Assembly (NCBI RefSeq): GCF_000525855.1
Contig: NZ_AODE01000013.1
Coordinates: forward strand, 124,001 to 188,000
DNA: 64,000 bases
Source: Listeria cornellensis FSL F6-0969
Lineage (GTDB): Bacteria > Bacillota > Bacilli > Lactobacillales > Listeriaceae
Reading direction: 5' to 3'
Part shown: one piece after another, positions 23,004 through 31,930 of the stretch
Layout of the letters: each line of letters opens with the position of its first letter
Numbering within the stretch: the first letter of the stretch is position 1
The notes under the pieces: generated by a model
What the model was told of the DNA's origin: nothing
Seen by the model: the letters and a program-made list of their open reading frames with translations, nothing else
Databases searched by the model: none
Translations under genes and position numbers: made by a program

Positions 23004-23056
23004 TTGACATTACAAAAATGTAATGCAATAATGTAATTGTAATTCAAGCGCTTACA
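23004..23056 (+). promoter_or_regulatory. sugar operon promoter with palindromic operator and cre-like site
   Basis: TTGACA (23004-23009) and AATAAT (23028-23033). A perfect inverted repeat CATTACA-aaaa-TGTAATG (23008-23025) fills the spacer. TTCAAGCGCTTACA (23043-23056) lies at about +5 and differs from the catabolite-response consensus (TGWAAGCGYTWNCA) mainly in its first positions. One of the two is probably the LacI-type operator and the other a CcpA site; which is which cannot be told from sequence alone. Confidence 0.65.
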
Positions 23057-23092
23057 AAATTACAATATGATTTAACTAGGAGGACATGGAAG

Positions 23093-24415
23093 ATGAAATT
23101 AAAAAAAGTGGTGTTTTCTGTTTTATCCGTAGCATTAGTAGGGAGTTTGCTAGCGGGATGTGGTTCGGGAAGTAAGGATGACGCGTCGGCTGATGGCAAG
23201 ACGAAGGTAACATTTTGGGCTGCGCCAAATCCAACACAGATGAAGTTTTGGGGAGAAATGGCAACAGCTTTTGAGAAAGAAAATCCAGATATTAAAATCG
23301 AAGTATCACAAATGAAAGAAAGTCCATCTTCTGAAGCAACGGTGCAAGCGGCGATTGCGTCGAAAACAGCGCCAACTATTTCGGAAAATATAAATCGTAG
23401 CTTTGCCGCACAATTGGCGGACAGTAAAGCAATCGTGCCTATCAATGAAATCGATGGCATGAAAGAAGTAGCTGAAAAACGTAAAATGACCGATAGCCTT
23501 GACGCTTGGAAATTCTCGGACGGTAACCAATATGTGTTCCCAGTTTACTCTAACCCGATTCTTTTCGCATGGCGTACTGATATTTTGAAAGAAATTGGTG
23601 TGAATGAAACGCCAAAAACATATAGTGATGTGCTCGCTGCTGGTAAAAAACTAAAAGCGAAATATCCAGACAAAGTGATGTGGGCAAAAGCAGACTTGGC
23701 GGATCCGACAGCTTGGATGCGTTGGTTTGACTTCTTCCCATTATACAACGCGGCTTCAAAAGGGAATCCATTTGTCAAAGATGGTAAATTTGTAGCGGAT
23801 GACAAAGCTGGAAAAGAAATGCTAACATTCATGTCTGAGCTACAAAAAAATGATCTGTTATTAGCAGGACAAGCGACAGATCCATTTGAAACAGGAACGA
23901 GCATCATGGCAGATCTTGGCCCGTGGTCATTCCCGAACTGGGCAGAGAAATTCCCAGAGCTAAAAAATGGCGAAACCTATACGGTTAGCACACCGCCAGT
24001 TCCAGATGCCTTAAAAGACGCTGAAAATGTAAACACCTATTCGGATGCTAAAGGAATCGTGTTCTACGCACAAGCCAAAGATGCGGAGAAAAAAGCCGCG
24101 GTTAAATTCCTAGATTTCGTTTATAGCAACGATAAAAATGATTTGAAATTCCTAGAAACAACAAACTTAATTCCAGCGCGTGATGATGCAACGCAAAACG
24201 CAACTTTCACTGAGTTCTTCAAAGCAAATCCAGCGCTAAAAGTGTACGCAGAAAACGTACCATACGCGATTCCGGCGATGGATAATGCAGATTACAATGA
24301 TATTCAACAAATCATCGGTGAACAAGCATGGAATCCAGTGGTTCGTGGTGAGAAGAAACCTTCGAAAGCTTGGAACGACATGAAGAAAGCTGAGGATGAG
24401 GTGCTTCAGAAATGA
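23093..24415 (+). CDS. sugar ABC transporter substrate-binding lipoprotein
   Basis: 440 residues, family 1 extracellular solute-binding protein. Signal peptide with lipobox LLAGC, then KVTFWAAPNPTQMKFW and the usual mixed domain pair. AGGAGG lies 9 bases before the ATG. First gene of a seven-gene operon; by context it binds short mannosides (probably beta-1,2-mannobiose) rather than maltose. The A7 run in ELQKNDLL is in frame, showing that not all long runs here are wrong. Confidence 0.9.
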   Translation: MKLKKVVFSVLSVALVGSLLAGCGSGSKDDASADGKTKVTFWAAPNPTQMKFWGEMATAFEKENPDIKIEVSQMKESPSSEATVQAAIASKTAPTISENINRSFAAQLADSKAIVPINEIDGMKEVAEKRKMTDSLDAWKFSDGNQYVFPVYSNPILFAWRTDILKEIGVNETPKTYSDVLAAGKKLKAKYPDKVMWAKADLADPTAWMRWFDFFPLYNAASKGNPFVKDGKFVADDKAGKEMLTFMSELQKNDLLLAGQATDPFETGTSIMADLGPWSFPNWAEKFPELKNGETYTVSTPPVPDALKDAENVNTYSDAKGIVFYAQAKDAEKKAAVKFLDFVYSNDKNDLKFLETTNLIPARDDATQNATFTEFFKANPALKVYAENVPYAIPAMDNADYNDIQQIIGEQAWNPVVRGEKKPSKAWNDMKKAEDEVLQK

Positions 24416-25290
24416 AGAATCTAAACAATAAATTGGGCTGGTCTTTCACCAGCCCCTATGTTATCTTCACGATCATCTTCTTTCTAATCCCGCTTGTTTG
24501 GGCGATTTGGCTCTCCGTGACGGATTGGAATATGATGAGTCCGGATATTAATTTTGTTGGACTGGATAATTTCACAAAGGCGATTGCAAGCCCAGCGGTG
24601 AAAGCCTCGTTTTGGGTGACATATAAGTTCTTGATTGTATTCGTACCACTCGCGATTATTATGTCGATGGTCGTTGCGGTACTTGTGAACGGGTTACCGA
24701 AATTCAAAGGTTTATACTTAGTTGCTTTTTTCCTACCTTATCTTTCATCAGGCGTTGTGACGTCTTTGATTGTGAAAGGTTTGCTATCTTATAACAGTCC
24801 GCTGAACATCTTTTTGCGTGACAATTTTGGCTTGAATATTGATTGGTTAGGAACGCCGATGACATCACTATTCGTTATTTCGCTGATGATCGCTTGGAAA
24901 ATGTCAGGGTATTACGCACTGATTTTGATATCAGGATTATCTAGTATTAACGAAGAGATTTACGAAGCGGCGGCGATGGATGGTTCGGGCCGGTTCCGCA
25001 CGTTCTGGAAAATTACCATTCCGATGATGTATCCTGCGCTTTTCACGGTGATTGTGTTGGCGGTAGGCGTGAGCTTCGGGATATTCACAGAGGTTTACCA
25101 GCTAACTGGCGGTGGACCGAACTTTGCGACCAATACGTGGCAAATGGAGATTTATAACCAAGCCTTTGTAAACTTAAAATCTGGCTATGCTTCGGCGATC
25201 TCGCTTGTGGCGGCTGTTGTAACGTTTGCATCGATTGGTGTTATTAAAAAAGGACTAGAGAAATGGGGCGAGAGAAATGGTTGGTCGTAA
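24412..25290 (+). CDS. sugar ABC transporter permease (MalF type)
   Basis: 292 residues, six membrane spans, with the EAA coupling loop EEIYEAAAMDGSGRFRTFWKI. Overlaps the SBP gene by 4 bases and the next permease by 14. Confidence 0.92.
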   Translation: MKNLNNKLGWSFTSPYVIFTIIFFLIPLVWAIWLSVTDWNMMSPDINFVGLDNFTKAIASPAVKASFWVTYKFLIVFVPLAIIMSMVVAVLVNGLPKFKGLYLVAFFLPYLSSGVVTSLIVKGLLSYNSPLNIFLRDNFGLNIDWLGTPMTSLFVISLMIAWKMSGYYALILISGLSSINEEIYEAAAMDGSGRFRTFWKITIPMMYPALFTVIVLAVGVSFGIFTEVYQLTGGGPNFATNTWQMEIYNQAFVNLKSGYASAISLVAAVVTFASIGVIKKGLEKWGERNGWS

Positions 25291-26110
25291 AAGTAAGTGG
25301 GGTATGACGGTTCGCTATACGTTAACCACATTGATTCTATTAGTCATGATTTATCCGTTTATTTATCTCGTACTCAACTCGTTTGCGGCATGGGATCAAG
25401 TCGACCGGAAATTGTTTCCGACTGAATTCACGACGCGTTCTTGGAGTTGGTTGTTTGGAGATGCTGCGATATCGGCTCCGGCACCCTGGATTCAAGCGTT
25501 TATTAACACGATTATTGTAGCGACGATTGCGACGGGTCTGATGTTGTTTTTTGCGATTATGGTCGGTTACGCGCTTGCAAAAGTGAAATTTAAAGGGAAA
25601 GTTTTTGTGAACAATGTGATTTTGTTCCAAATGTTTTTCCCGGCGATTATTTTATTGATTCCGCAATTTTTGATGATTACAAATGTTGGCTTGCTCGATA
25701 CGTATGCTGGGATGATTATTCCGACGATGATGAGTATGTGGGCGATCTTTATGTATACGAACTTTTTCAAGGCGATTCCGGATACGTTGATTGAGGCGGC
25801 GAAACTGGATGGGGCAAGTGATTTGAAGATTTTGTTCCGCGTTGTTTTGCCAATGTCGAAATCGATTAGTACGGTTATTTTCTTGTTCTTGTTCACGGAT
25901 CGTTGGACGAATCTTTTATGGGATTTAATTGTGACGAAAAGTGATGAGACGGTGACGTTGAACGTGTTGATATCGCAAATGTTTGGACCTTATGCAACGT
26001 ATCCTGGTCCGATGTACGCGGCGTCGGTTGTTCTGACTTTACCGCTGATTATTCTATTTTTATTCTTCTCGAAAAAATTCCAAGAGGGCATGCAGTTTAC
26101 ATTGAAATAA
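25277..26110 (+). CDS. sugar ABC transporter permease (MalG type)
   Basis: 277 residues, six spans, EAA loop DTLIEAAKLDGASDLKILFRV and the C-terminal KKFQEGMQFTLK typical of MalG/GanQ. No ATPase gene is in the operon; the importer must borrow a shared MsmK/MsmX-type ATPase encoded elsewhere, which is common in Firmicutes. Confidence 0.92.
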   Translation: MVGRKSKWGMTVRYTLTTLILLVMIYPFIYLVLNSFAAWDQVDRKLFPTEFTTRSWSWLFGDAAISAPAPWIQAFINTIIVATIATGLMLFFAIMVGYALAKVKFKGKVFVNNVILFQMFFPAIILLIPQFLMITNVGLLDTYAGMIIPTMMSMWAIFMYTNFFKAIPDTLIEAAKLDGASDLKILFRVVLPMSKSISTVIFLFLFTDRWTNLLWDLIVTKSDETVTLNVLISQMFGPYATYPGPMYAASVVLTLPLIILFLFFSKKFQEGMQFTLK

Positions 26111-26122
26111 GGAGTTTGAAAG

Positions 26123-27649
26123 ATGTTGAAATGGTGGCAGGAAACGGTTTTTTATGAGATTTATATGCCGTCATTTAAGGATGGTAACGGGGATGGGATT
26201 GGTGATTTTAAGGGATTGCTTGAAAAAGTGCCTTATTTGGCTGAGCTTGGCGTCGGTGGGATTTGGTTGACGCCGTTCTACCCGTCTCCAAAAGTGGATA
26301 ATGGTTATGATGTGAGTGATTATTACGCGGTGGACCCGGATTATGGCACGATGGCGGACTTGGAGGCGTTTGTGGCTGAGGCGCATCGGCACGGGATTCG
26401 GGTGATTGCGGATATGGTTGTGAACCATGTATCGACGGAGCACGCGTGGTTTAAGGAAGCTCGGCGGTCGCAAGATGATGCGAAGCGGGATTGGTTTGTG
26501 TGGCAGGATGCTCCGAATAACTGGGAATCATTTTTCGGTGGTTCGGCTTGGGAATGGGACGAGCCGACGGGGCAGTATTATTATCACAGTTTTGCGACGG
26601 AGCAGGTGGATCTTAATTGGGCCAATCCGGAGGTGGAGCGCGAGATTTGGAAAGTGTTCGATTTCTGGTTGGATAAGGGATTGGACGGGTTCCGGCTCGA
26701 TGTGATTAATAATTTGACGTTGACGCAGGACTTTATGGATAATCCAGTGGCGGATGGCTGTCAGCGGCACATTTTTGATAAGGATCAGCCGGGTATGATG
26801 GCAAAAATGGCTGAGATTGGGGCGCGGATTCGTGCGCGTGGCGATTATTTTACGGTTGGCGAGATTAGTTCGGATAACTTGGCGGAGATTGAGCGGTATG
26901 CTGGGGCGGACGGGCTGGACGTGACGTTTAACTTTAATTTTGGCAGTGTGGCGAGTCGTGACGGGATTATCGCGGAGCTTGCGCGGATGCAGCAGGTGTA
27001 TGCGGATGGTCGGATGCCGACGTTGTTTTTCGGGAGTCATGATATGAGTCGTTCGTGGAATCGTTTGGCGGATGGGCGCGAGGATGTGGCGCAGTTACTG
27101 GCGATGCTGATGTTGACGGCGCATGGTGTTCCATTTGTGTATTTTGGCGAGGAGATTGGGATGGCGGATTTTGTGCCGGAGTCGACGCGCGAAATGCGGG
27201 ATGTGCAGGGCATTTACGCGTATGAGTTGGCTTTGCTGGACGGGAAGTCGGAGCGTGAGGCGCTGATTGTGGCGCAAGAGAAGACGCGGGATAAGGCGCG
27301 GGCGCCGATGACTTGGCCGGAAGGGTTTTCGGATAAAGCGGTGGCCTGGATTGGTGAGGTAACGCCAGACTTTGCGCGTGGACAGCGGATGTTTGCTTTT
27401 TATCAAGCGCTGATTGCCTTGCGAAAAACGGCGGATTTTTGCGAGCCGGGATATCGTGAGTTTGAGGTGGATGGTGAGCTCTTGACGTATGTTCGCGGCG
27501 ATTATCTGGTTTGTCTTAATTTCGGAGCGGCACGTGAGATGGAGAACAAGTGGGGCGATTTGACGGAGGTTTTAGCGAATAGACATATGGTTGTGGACGC
27601 AAATAGGGTTGTGTTGCCAGCGTTTGCGGCGGTAATTTTTAAGATATGA
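26123..27649 (+). CDS. GH13 glycoside hydrolase (alpha-glucosidase / oligo-1,6-glucosidase like)
   Basis: 508 residues. The (beta/alpha)8 barrel motifs are ADMVVNH (region I), GFRLDVINN (nucleophile Asp), TVGEISS (acid Glu) and FFGSHDMSR (transition-state Asp; SHD in place of the common NHD). The start WWQETVFYEIYMPSFKDGNGDGIGD is the usual oligo-1,6-glucosidase opening with its calcium loop. Its presence beside a GH130 phosphorylase suggests that the imported glycan contains an alpha-glucosyl part, or that the annotation by family hides another specificity. Strong G-rich sense strand. Confidence 0.88.
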   Translation: MLKWWQETVFYEIYMPSFKDGNGDGIGDFKGLLEKVPYLAELGVGGIWLTPFYPSPKVDNGYDVSDYYAVDPDYGTMADLEAFVAEAHRHGIRVIADMVVNHVSTEHAWFKEARRSQDDAKRDWFVWQDAPNNWESFFGGSAWEWDEPTGQYYYHSFATEQVDLNWANPEVEREIWKVFDFWLDKGLDGFRLDVINNLTLTQDFMDNPVADGCQRHIFDKDQPGMMAKMAEIGARIRARGDYFTVGEISSDNLAEIERYAGADGLDVTFNFNFGSVASRDGIIAELARMQQVYADGRMPTLFFGSHDMSRSWNRLADGREDVAQLLAMLMLTAHGVPFVYFGEEIGMADFVPESTREMRDVQGIYAYELALLDGKSEREALIVAQEKTRDKARAPMTWPEGFSDKAVAWIGEVTPDFARGQRMFAFYQALIALRKTADFCEPGYREFEVDGELLTYVRGDYLVCLNFGAAREMENKWGDLTEVLANRHMVVDANRVVLPAFAAVIFKI

Positions 27650-27660
27650 AGGAGTTTATT

Positions 27661-28595
27661 ATGAACGAGATGGCAGTTTTATTGAAGGAATATCGTGCGG
27701 GGAATGAGCCTGCGAAAGTGGAGCGACTGGCATTTGTTGGCGCGGGGGACAAGGACGTGTACAACATTACGGCGCCGTTCGTTGTGGATGGCAAAGAAGT
27801 GATTGCTGGGCGAATCGAAGCGCGGGATAGCGAAATGGCGGAAATCGGCTTTTTTTGAAAAAACAGGATTTGGCGTGGGTACTACTTGCGAATATGCCAA
27901 AATTGGCGTTGCAAGATCCGTTTATGACGCGCATTGATGGGGATTTGATTATCGGTGGCGTGGAAGTGTTTCCAAGCGAGGCAGATCCCGAGAAATTGGC
28001 GTGGCGTACGTGTTTGTATCGCGGGAAGGGGATTGCGGATTTGGCGCTGTTTTTCGAAGGCCCGATTGGGATGAAAGACTTGCGTTTGAAGCAGTTGCCG
28101 AGTGGTGAGATTGCAGTTTTGACGCGTCCGCAAGGCGAAAAAGGTGGGCGTGGCAAAATTGGTTTTTGTCGAATCCAGAAAGTAGAGGATTTGACGGTGG
28201 CTTTGATTGAAGGCGCACCGCTTTTACCGCCGCATTTTGCTGAGGGTGAATGGGGTGGCGCCAATGAGATGCATCTTTTGAAAAATGGTAAATTAGGCGT
28301 GCTCAGCCATATTGCGAATTTTGATGTGACAGGGGATCGGCATTATTACGCAGCTATTTGCGTGATTGATCCGATGAGTGCGACGTTTGTAGCGCCAATG
28401 GAAATTATCGCAGAACGTGCGGATTTTCTGGCTGGGCCGAGCAAGCGACCTGATTTGGAAGATGTTGTTTTCAGTGGCGGATTGATTCGAAATGCTTCTG
28501 GAACGGCTGATTTATACGTAGGAATAAGCGACGCGGACGCGCAGAAACGCACGATTCGTGACCCGTTTGTGAAATTTGAAGGAGAGGGAGATTAG
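27661..28595 (+). CDS. DUF1861-like beta-propeller protein, frameshifted
   Basis: Two frames make one protein: MNEMAVLLKEYRAGNE to AEIGFF, then ANMPKLALQDPFMTRIDGDLIIGGVEVF to the end. Removing one T from 27850-27856 and one A from 27858-27863 yields FFEKQDLAWVLLANMPK and keeps all conserved parts. LQDPF and GGVEVF are typical of DUF1861, which has a five-bladed propeller fold related to GH43/GH130 enzymes. The start MNEM at 27661 is preceded by AAGGAG. Its function is unproven; the position between GH13 and GH130 suggests a role in breakdown of the same glycoside. Confidence 0.7.
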
Positions 28596-28600
28596 GAATT

Positions 28601-29668
28601 ATGAACATTTATCGTTATGAGGAAAATCCATTAATTACACCGGCTGATGTGGCACCGCATCGCCCAGATTTTGAGGTTTTGGGAGCTTTTAATGCTGGTG
28701 TTGCAGAGTATCAAGGTGAGACGTTGTTGCTTTTACGTGTCGCAGAAAAGCCGATTAGTGAGGATCCGAATATTGTGAAGGCACCCGTTTTCAATGTGGA
28801 GACGCAACAATTGGATATTTTGGAGTTTCGGTTGGATGATCCGACATATGACTTTGAAGATCCGCGGATGATTCGGACGAGAGATAAGATGGAAGGTTTC
28901 GCCTATTTGACGTCACTTTCTTATATTCGAATTGCGAGAAGTAAGGATGGCCATAACTTTACTGTTGATGAAAAACCGTTTTTGTATCCATTTAACGAAT
29001 ATCAAACGTTCGGTATTGAAGATGCGCGCGTGACGCAAATTGGCGACGTTTACTATGTGAATTTCAGCGCGGTTTCTGAGATGGGCGTGGCGGACGCGAT
29101 GATTTCGACGAAGGATTTTGTGAGTTATGAATATGAAGGTAACATTTTTGCGCCGGAAAATAAAGATGTTCTAATTTTTCCTGAAAAAGTGAACGGAAAA
29201 TATTACGCGTTACACCGTCCGAGTTTGAAGAGTATTGGGAATTTGGATATTTGGATTGCGTCTTCGCCTGATTTACATAGTTGGGGCGATCACCGTCATT
29301 TGCTCGGCATTCGCGATGGTTATTGGGATAGCGGTCGAATCGGTGGTGGCGCGGTACCAATTAAGACAGAAAAAGGTTGGCTCGAGCTGTATCACGGCGC
29401 GACGAAAGAACATCGCTATTGTATGGGAGCGGTCCTACTCGACTTGAACGATCCGATGAAAGTTCTGGCACGGACGGAAACGCCGATTTTAGAACCAGAA
29501 GCGGACTATGAGAAAAATGGCTTTTTTGGCGATGTTGTTTTTGGCTGCGGTACGATTGTAGAAGGCGATGTTGTCAAAATGTACTACGGTGTGGCGGATA
29601 CGTCGATGGCTTGTTGCGAGATGAGTTTGGCGGAAATTCTGCAGCAGCTGGAGGATGAGAGCCGATGA
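28601..29668 (+). CDS. GH130 glycoside phosphorylase, probably beta-1,2-mannobiose phosphorylase
   Basis: 355 residues, five-bladed propeller of GH130. Motifs YDFEDPRMI and FGIEDARVT (the second carries the catalytic Asp) and the C-terminal FFGDVVFGCGTIVEGD are visible. The ortholog in L. innocua (Lin0857, from memory) was shown to phosphorolyse beta-1,2-mannobiose to mannose-1-phosphate plus mannose. The next gene, a phosphohexomutase, would take the mannose-1-phosphate to mannose-6-phosphate. Specificity here is by homology and context. Confidence 0.85.
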   Translation: MNIYRYEENPLITPADVAPHRPDFEVLGAFNAGVAEYQGETLLLLRVAEKPISEDPNIVKAPVFNVETQQLDILEFRLDDPTYDFEDPRMIRTRDKMEGFAYLTSLSYIRIARSKDGHNFTVDEKPFLYPFNEYQTFGIEDARVTQIGDVYYVNFSAVSEMGVADAMISTKDFVSYEYEGNIFAPENKDVLIFPEKVNGKYYALHRPSLKSIGNLDIWIASSPDLHSWGDHRHLLGIRDGYWDSGRIGGGAVPIKTEKGWLELYHGATKEHRYCMGAVLLDLNDPMKVLARTETPILEPEADYEKNGFFGDVVFGCGTIVEGDVVKMYYGVADTSMACCEMSLAEILQQLEDESR

Positions 29669-31356
29669 CTTGGCAGGAAAATTGGCAAAAATGGAGCGTG
29701 GCGTCGAAGGACGATGCGGCGCTTCAACAGGAAATGACGGAATTATCTGACGAAAAAACGAAACGTGAACAGTTTTATCGTTATTTGGAATTTGGGACTG
29801 GCGGTATGCGTGGGGAGTTAGGTTGTGGCACGAATCGGATGAATAAATACATGATTCGCTGGGTTACGAGCGGTGTCGCGGCACATATCACAGAGCAGGG
29901 GCGTCAAGCGGATGGCGTGGCGATTGCCTATGATTCACGTCATTTTTCGGCAGAATTCGCATTAGAAGCGGCGCGCGTTCTCGGTGCAGCAGGAATCAAA
30001 GTCTATTTATCCGACGCGTTACGCCCAACCCCGGAGTTGTCGTTCGTGGTTCGTAAGTGGCGTGCGGCCGCGGGAATCGTAATCACGGCGAGCCACAATC
30101 CGGCAGAATACAACGGTTTCAAGGTATACGGTGCGGATGGATGCCAAATGACGCTGGACGTTGCGGATAAAATAACGGCGTATTTGACGGGGATTTCCGA
30201 TTTGTTCGCGATTCCAGTAGCCGCAGAATTGGCGCTAATCGAAGACGGATTACTCGTTCGAATCGGCGCAGAAGCGGACGCGGCTTATCTAGAACAAGTC
30301 CGCGCAGTGACGCAAAATCCAAATTTGACAAAAGAACACGGTGCAAAGCTTGCAATCGTATACACACCACTTCACGGGACAGGTGGGCCACTCGTCACGC
30401 AGAGCTTGGCGCAGGCAGGTTTCACGAACGTCCGCGTTGTGGCAGAGCAAGCGATTCCAGACGGCGCGTTTCCAACAGTCACATCACCGAACCCAGAAAA
30501 CCATGCCGCATTCACGATGGCAATCGAAGCAAGCCACGACGCCGATATTCTGATGGCAACAGATCCCGATGCCGACCGAATCGGCGTGGCTGTTAAAAAT
30601 GAACAAGGCACGTATCCAATTTTGACAGGAAATCAGTTGGGCGCTTTATTGCTACATTATTTAGTCACACAGCCAAACCTGCCAGAAAACAGCGTACTCA
30701 TCAAGACCATTGTGACGAGCGACCTAGGCGAAAAAATCGCGCAGAAATACGGCGTGAAAACCTACAATACGCTGACCGGATTCAAGTTTATCGGGGAAAA
30801 AATCGCAGAATGGGAAACCTCAGGCGAAGCAACATTCCTTTTTGGCTACGAAGAAAGCTACGGCTACCTCGTCGAACCATTCGTCCGCGATAAAGACGCC
30901 ATCCAAGCAGCCCTTTTAACAGCAGAAGTCGCGCTATCCTTCCAATTACAAGGTAAAACACTATACGAAGGCTTGCAAACAATCTACGACGAATTCGGTT
31001 ACCACGAAGAATCCTTGCACACCATTACTGCAAAAGGGGAAGAAGGCATCGCGCGAATCCGAACCATCATGCAAACGATGCGCGAGAAAACGATCGATGG
31101 CGTCATCAGCAAAGAAGACTACAAAAGCGGTTTACAGACCAATTATCAAACAACGACAGAACACAAAATAACTCTACCAAAATCAGACGTCTTAAAATTC
31201 CACCTGACAGACGGCGCGTGGTTCTGCATTCGCCCATCAGGAACCGAACCGAAATGCAAAATCTATTTTAGCTGCGTTGGGGAAACGGGAGAAGAGGCAA
31301 GAGGGCGTTTACAAAACCTCGAAAAACTAGTTTTGGCAGAGATTGATACTATATAA
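29665..31356 (+). CDS. phosphomannomutase / phosphoglucomutase
   Basis: 563 residues, alpha-D-phosphohexomutase. Catalytic serine in ITASHNPAEYNG, Mg site DPDADRIGVA, sugar loop FGYEESYGYL and phosphate loop RPSGTEPKCKIYF are all present. Overlaps GH130 by 4 bases. By context it isomerises mannose-1-phosphate from GH130; the family also handles glucose-1-phosphate. Codon choice turns visibly from G/T-ending to C/A-ending after about 30300. Confidence 0.92.
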   Translation: MTWQENWQKWSVASKDDAALQQEMTELSDEKTKREQFYRYLEFGTGGMRGELGCGTNRMNKYMIRWVTSGVAAHITEQGRQADGVAIAYDSRHFSAEFALEAARVLGAAGIKVYLSDALRPTPELSFVVRKWRAAAGIVITASHNPAEYNGFKVYGADGCQMTLDVADKITAYLTGISDLFAIPVAAELALIEDGLLVRIGAEADAAYLEQVRAVTQNPNLTKEHGAKLAIVYTPLHGTGGPLVTQSLAQAGFTNVRVVAEQAIPDGAFPTVTSPNPENHAAFTMAIEASHDADILMATDPDADRIGVAVKNEQGTYPILTGNQLGALLLHYLVTQPNLPENSVLIKTIVTSDLGEKIAQKYGVKTYNTLTGFKFIGEKIAEWETSGEATFLFGYEESYGYLVEPFVRDKDAIQAALLTAEVALSFQLQGKTLYEGLQTIYDEFGYHEESLHTITAKGEEGIARIRTIMQTMREKTIDGVISKEDYKSGLQTNYQTTTEHKITLPKSDVLKFHLTDGAWFCIRPSGTEPKCKIYFSCVGETGEEARGRLQNLEKLVLAEIDTI

Positions 31357-31360
31357 AAAA

Positions 31361-31405
31361 ACAGTGATGAGCAATCTAGAAGTAGATTATTCATCACTGT
31401 TTTAC
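31361..31405 (+). terminator. terminator of the sugar operon
   Basis: AACAGTGATGA pairs with TCATCACTGTT, T4 follows. Immediately after it, TATAAT (31406-31411) can serve the next small gene. Confidence 0.8.
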
Positions 31406-31454
31406 TATAATGAAGAAGACAAAATGCATGTGACCGCTAATGGAGGGAACAAAC

Positions 31455-31835
31455 ATGAAGGTATCTGAGATGAAAAAAATTATTTTTCCATGTATTATGA
31501 TTATGTTATTTCTAGGTGCCTGTAGTAGCACATCGACTGTGGAAAATAATAGTCAAAATAAAAATGCTGTCTATAGTGCTACCATTTATGATGCTAATTT
31601 GAGGATAGATAAAATAAAATGGGTTAGCGGAGAAAAACTAAATTTACAGGAGGGGAAGTACGAGTTAGAGAGTTCTGATAATATTTTTGATCAGAAGGGA
31701 GATAAAATAAAAGTAGAAGATTTAGTCGTAGGAGATACAGTTAAAGTGTATTTTAGCCCTCAGGTAGTTGTTAAAGAAACAGAACCTGGACAAATAGCTT
31801 CAAAATATGTTAAGAAAATAGTTAAATCCGAATAA
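31455..31835 (+). CDS. small lipoprotein of unknown function (DUF3221-like)
   Basis: 126 residues: signal peptide with lipobox FLGAC, a Ser/Asn-rich linker, then a small beta-rich domain ending VEDLVVGDTVKVYFSPQVVVKETEPG. The phrase VGDTVKV followed by a Pro/Gln-containing strand recalls DUF3221 lipoproteins. Start ATG 31455 has GGAGGG 8 bases upstream; the ATG at 31440 overlaps that site. It is clearly more AT-rich than its neighbours and is not part of the lmo0858-0865 type operon, so it may be a recent arrival. Confidence 0.6.
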   Translation: MKVSEMKKIIFPCIMIMLFLGACSSTSTVENNSQNKNAVYSATIYDANLRIDKIKWVSGEKLNLQEGKYELESSDNIFDQKGDKIKVEDLVVGDTVKVYFSPQVVVKETEPGQIASKYVKKIVKSE

Positions 31836-31899
31836 GTATATGCAAATTTTAACGCGTTTGAAGCGAGACATTAGAAGTTGTTGAATAGTAATCAAAAAA

Positions 31900-31927
31900 T
31901 GGTTGGCAGAAATGCCAACCATTTTTA
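31900..31927. terminator. bidirectional terminator
   Basis: AATGGTTGGCA, GAAA loop, TGCCAACCATT with T run; serves the lipoprotein gene and rqcH on the other strand. Confidence 0.85.
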
Positions 31928-31930
31928 CAT

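Noticed and set aside
31440-31454. Upstream ATG (MEGTN) of the small lipoprotein
   Set aside because: It overlaps the GGAGGG ribosome site that serves ATG 31455, and would lengthen the signal peptide n-region without need.
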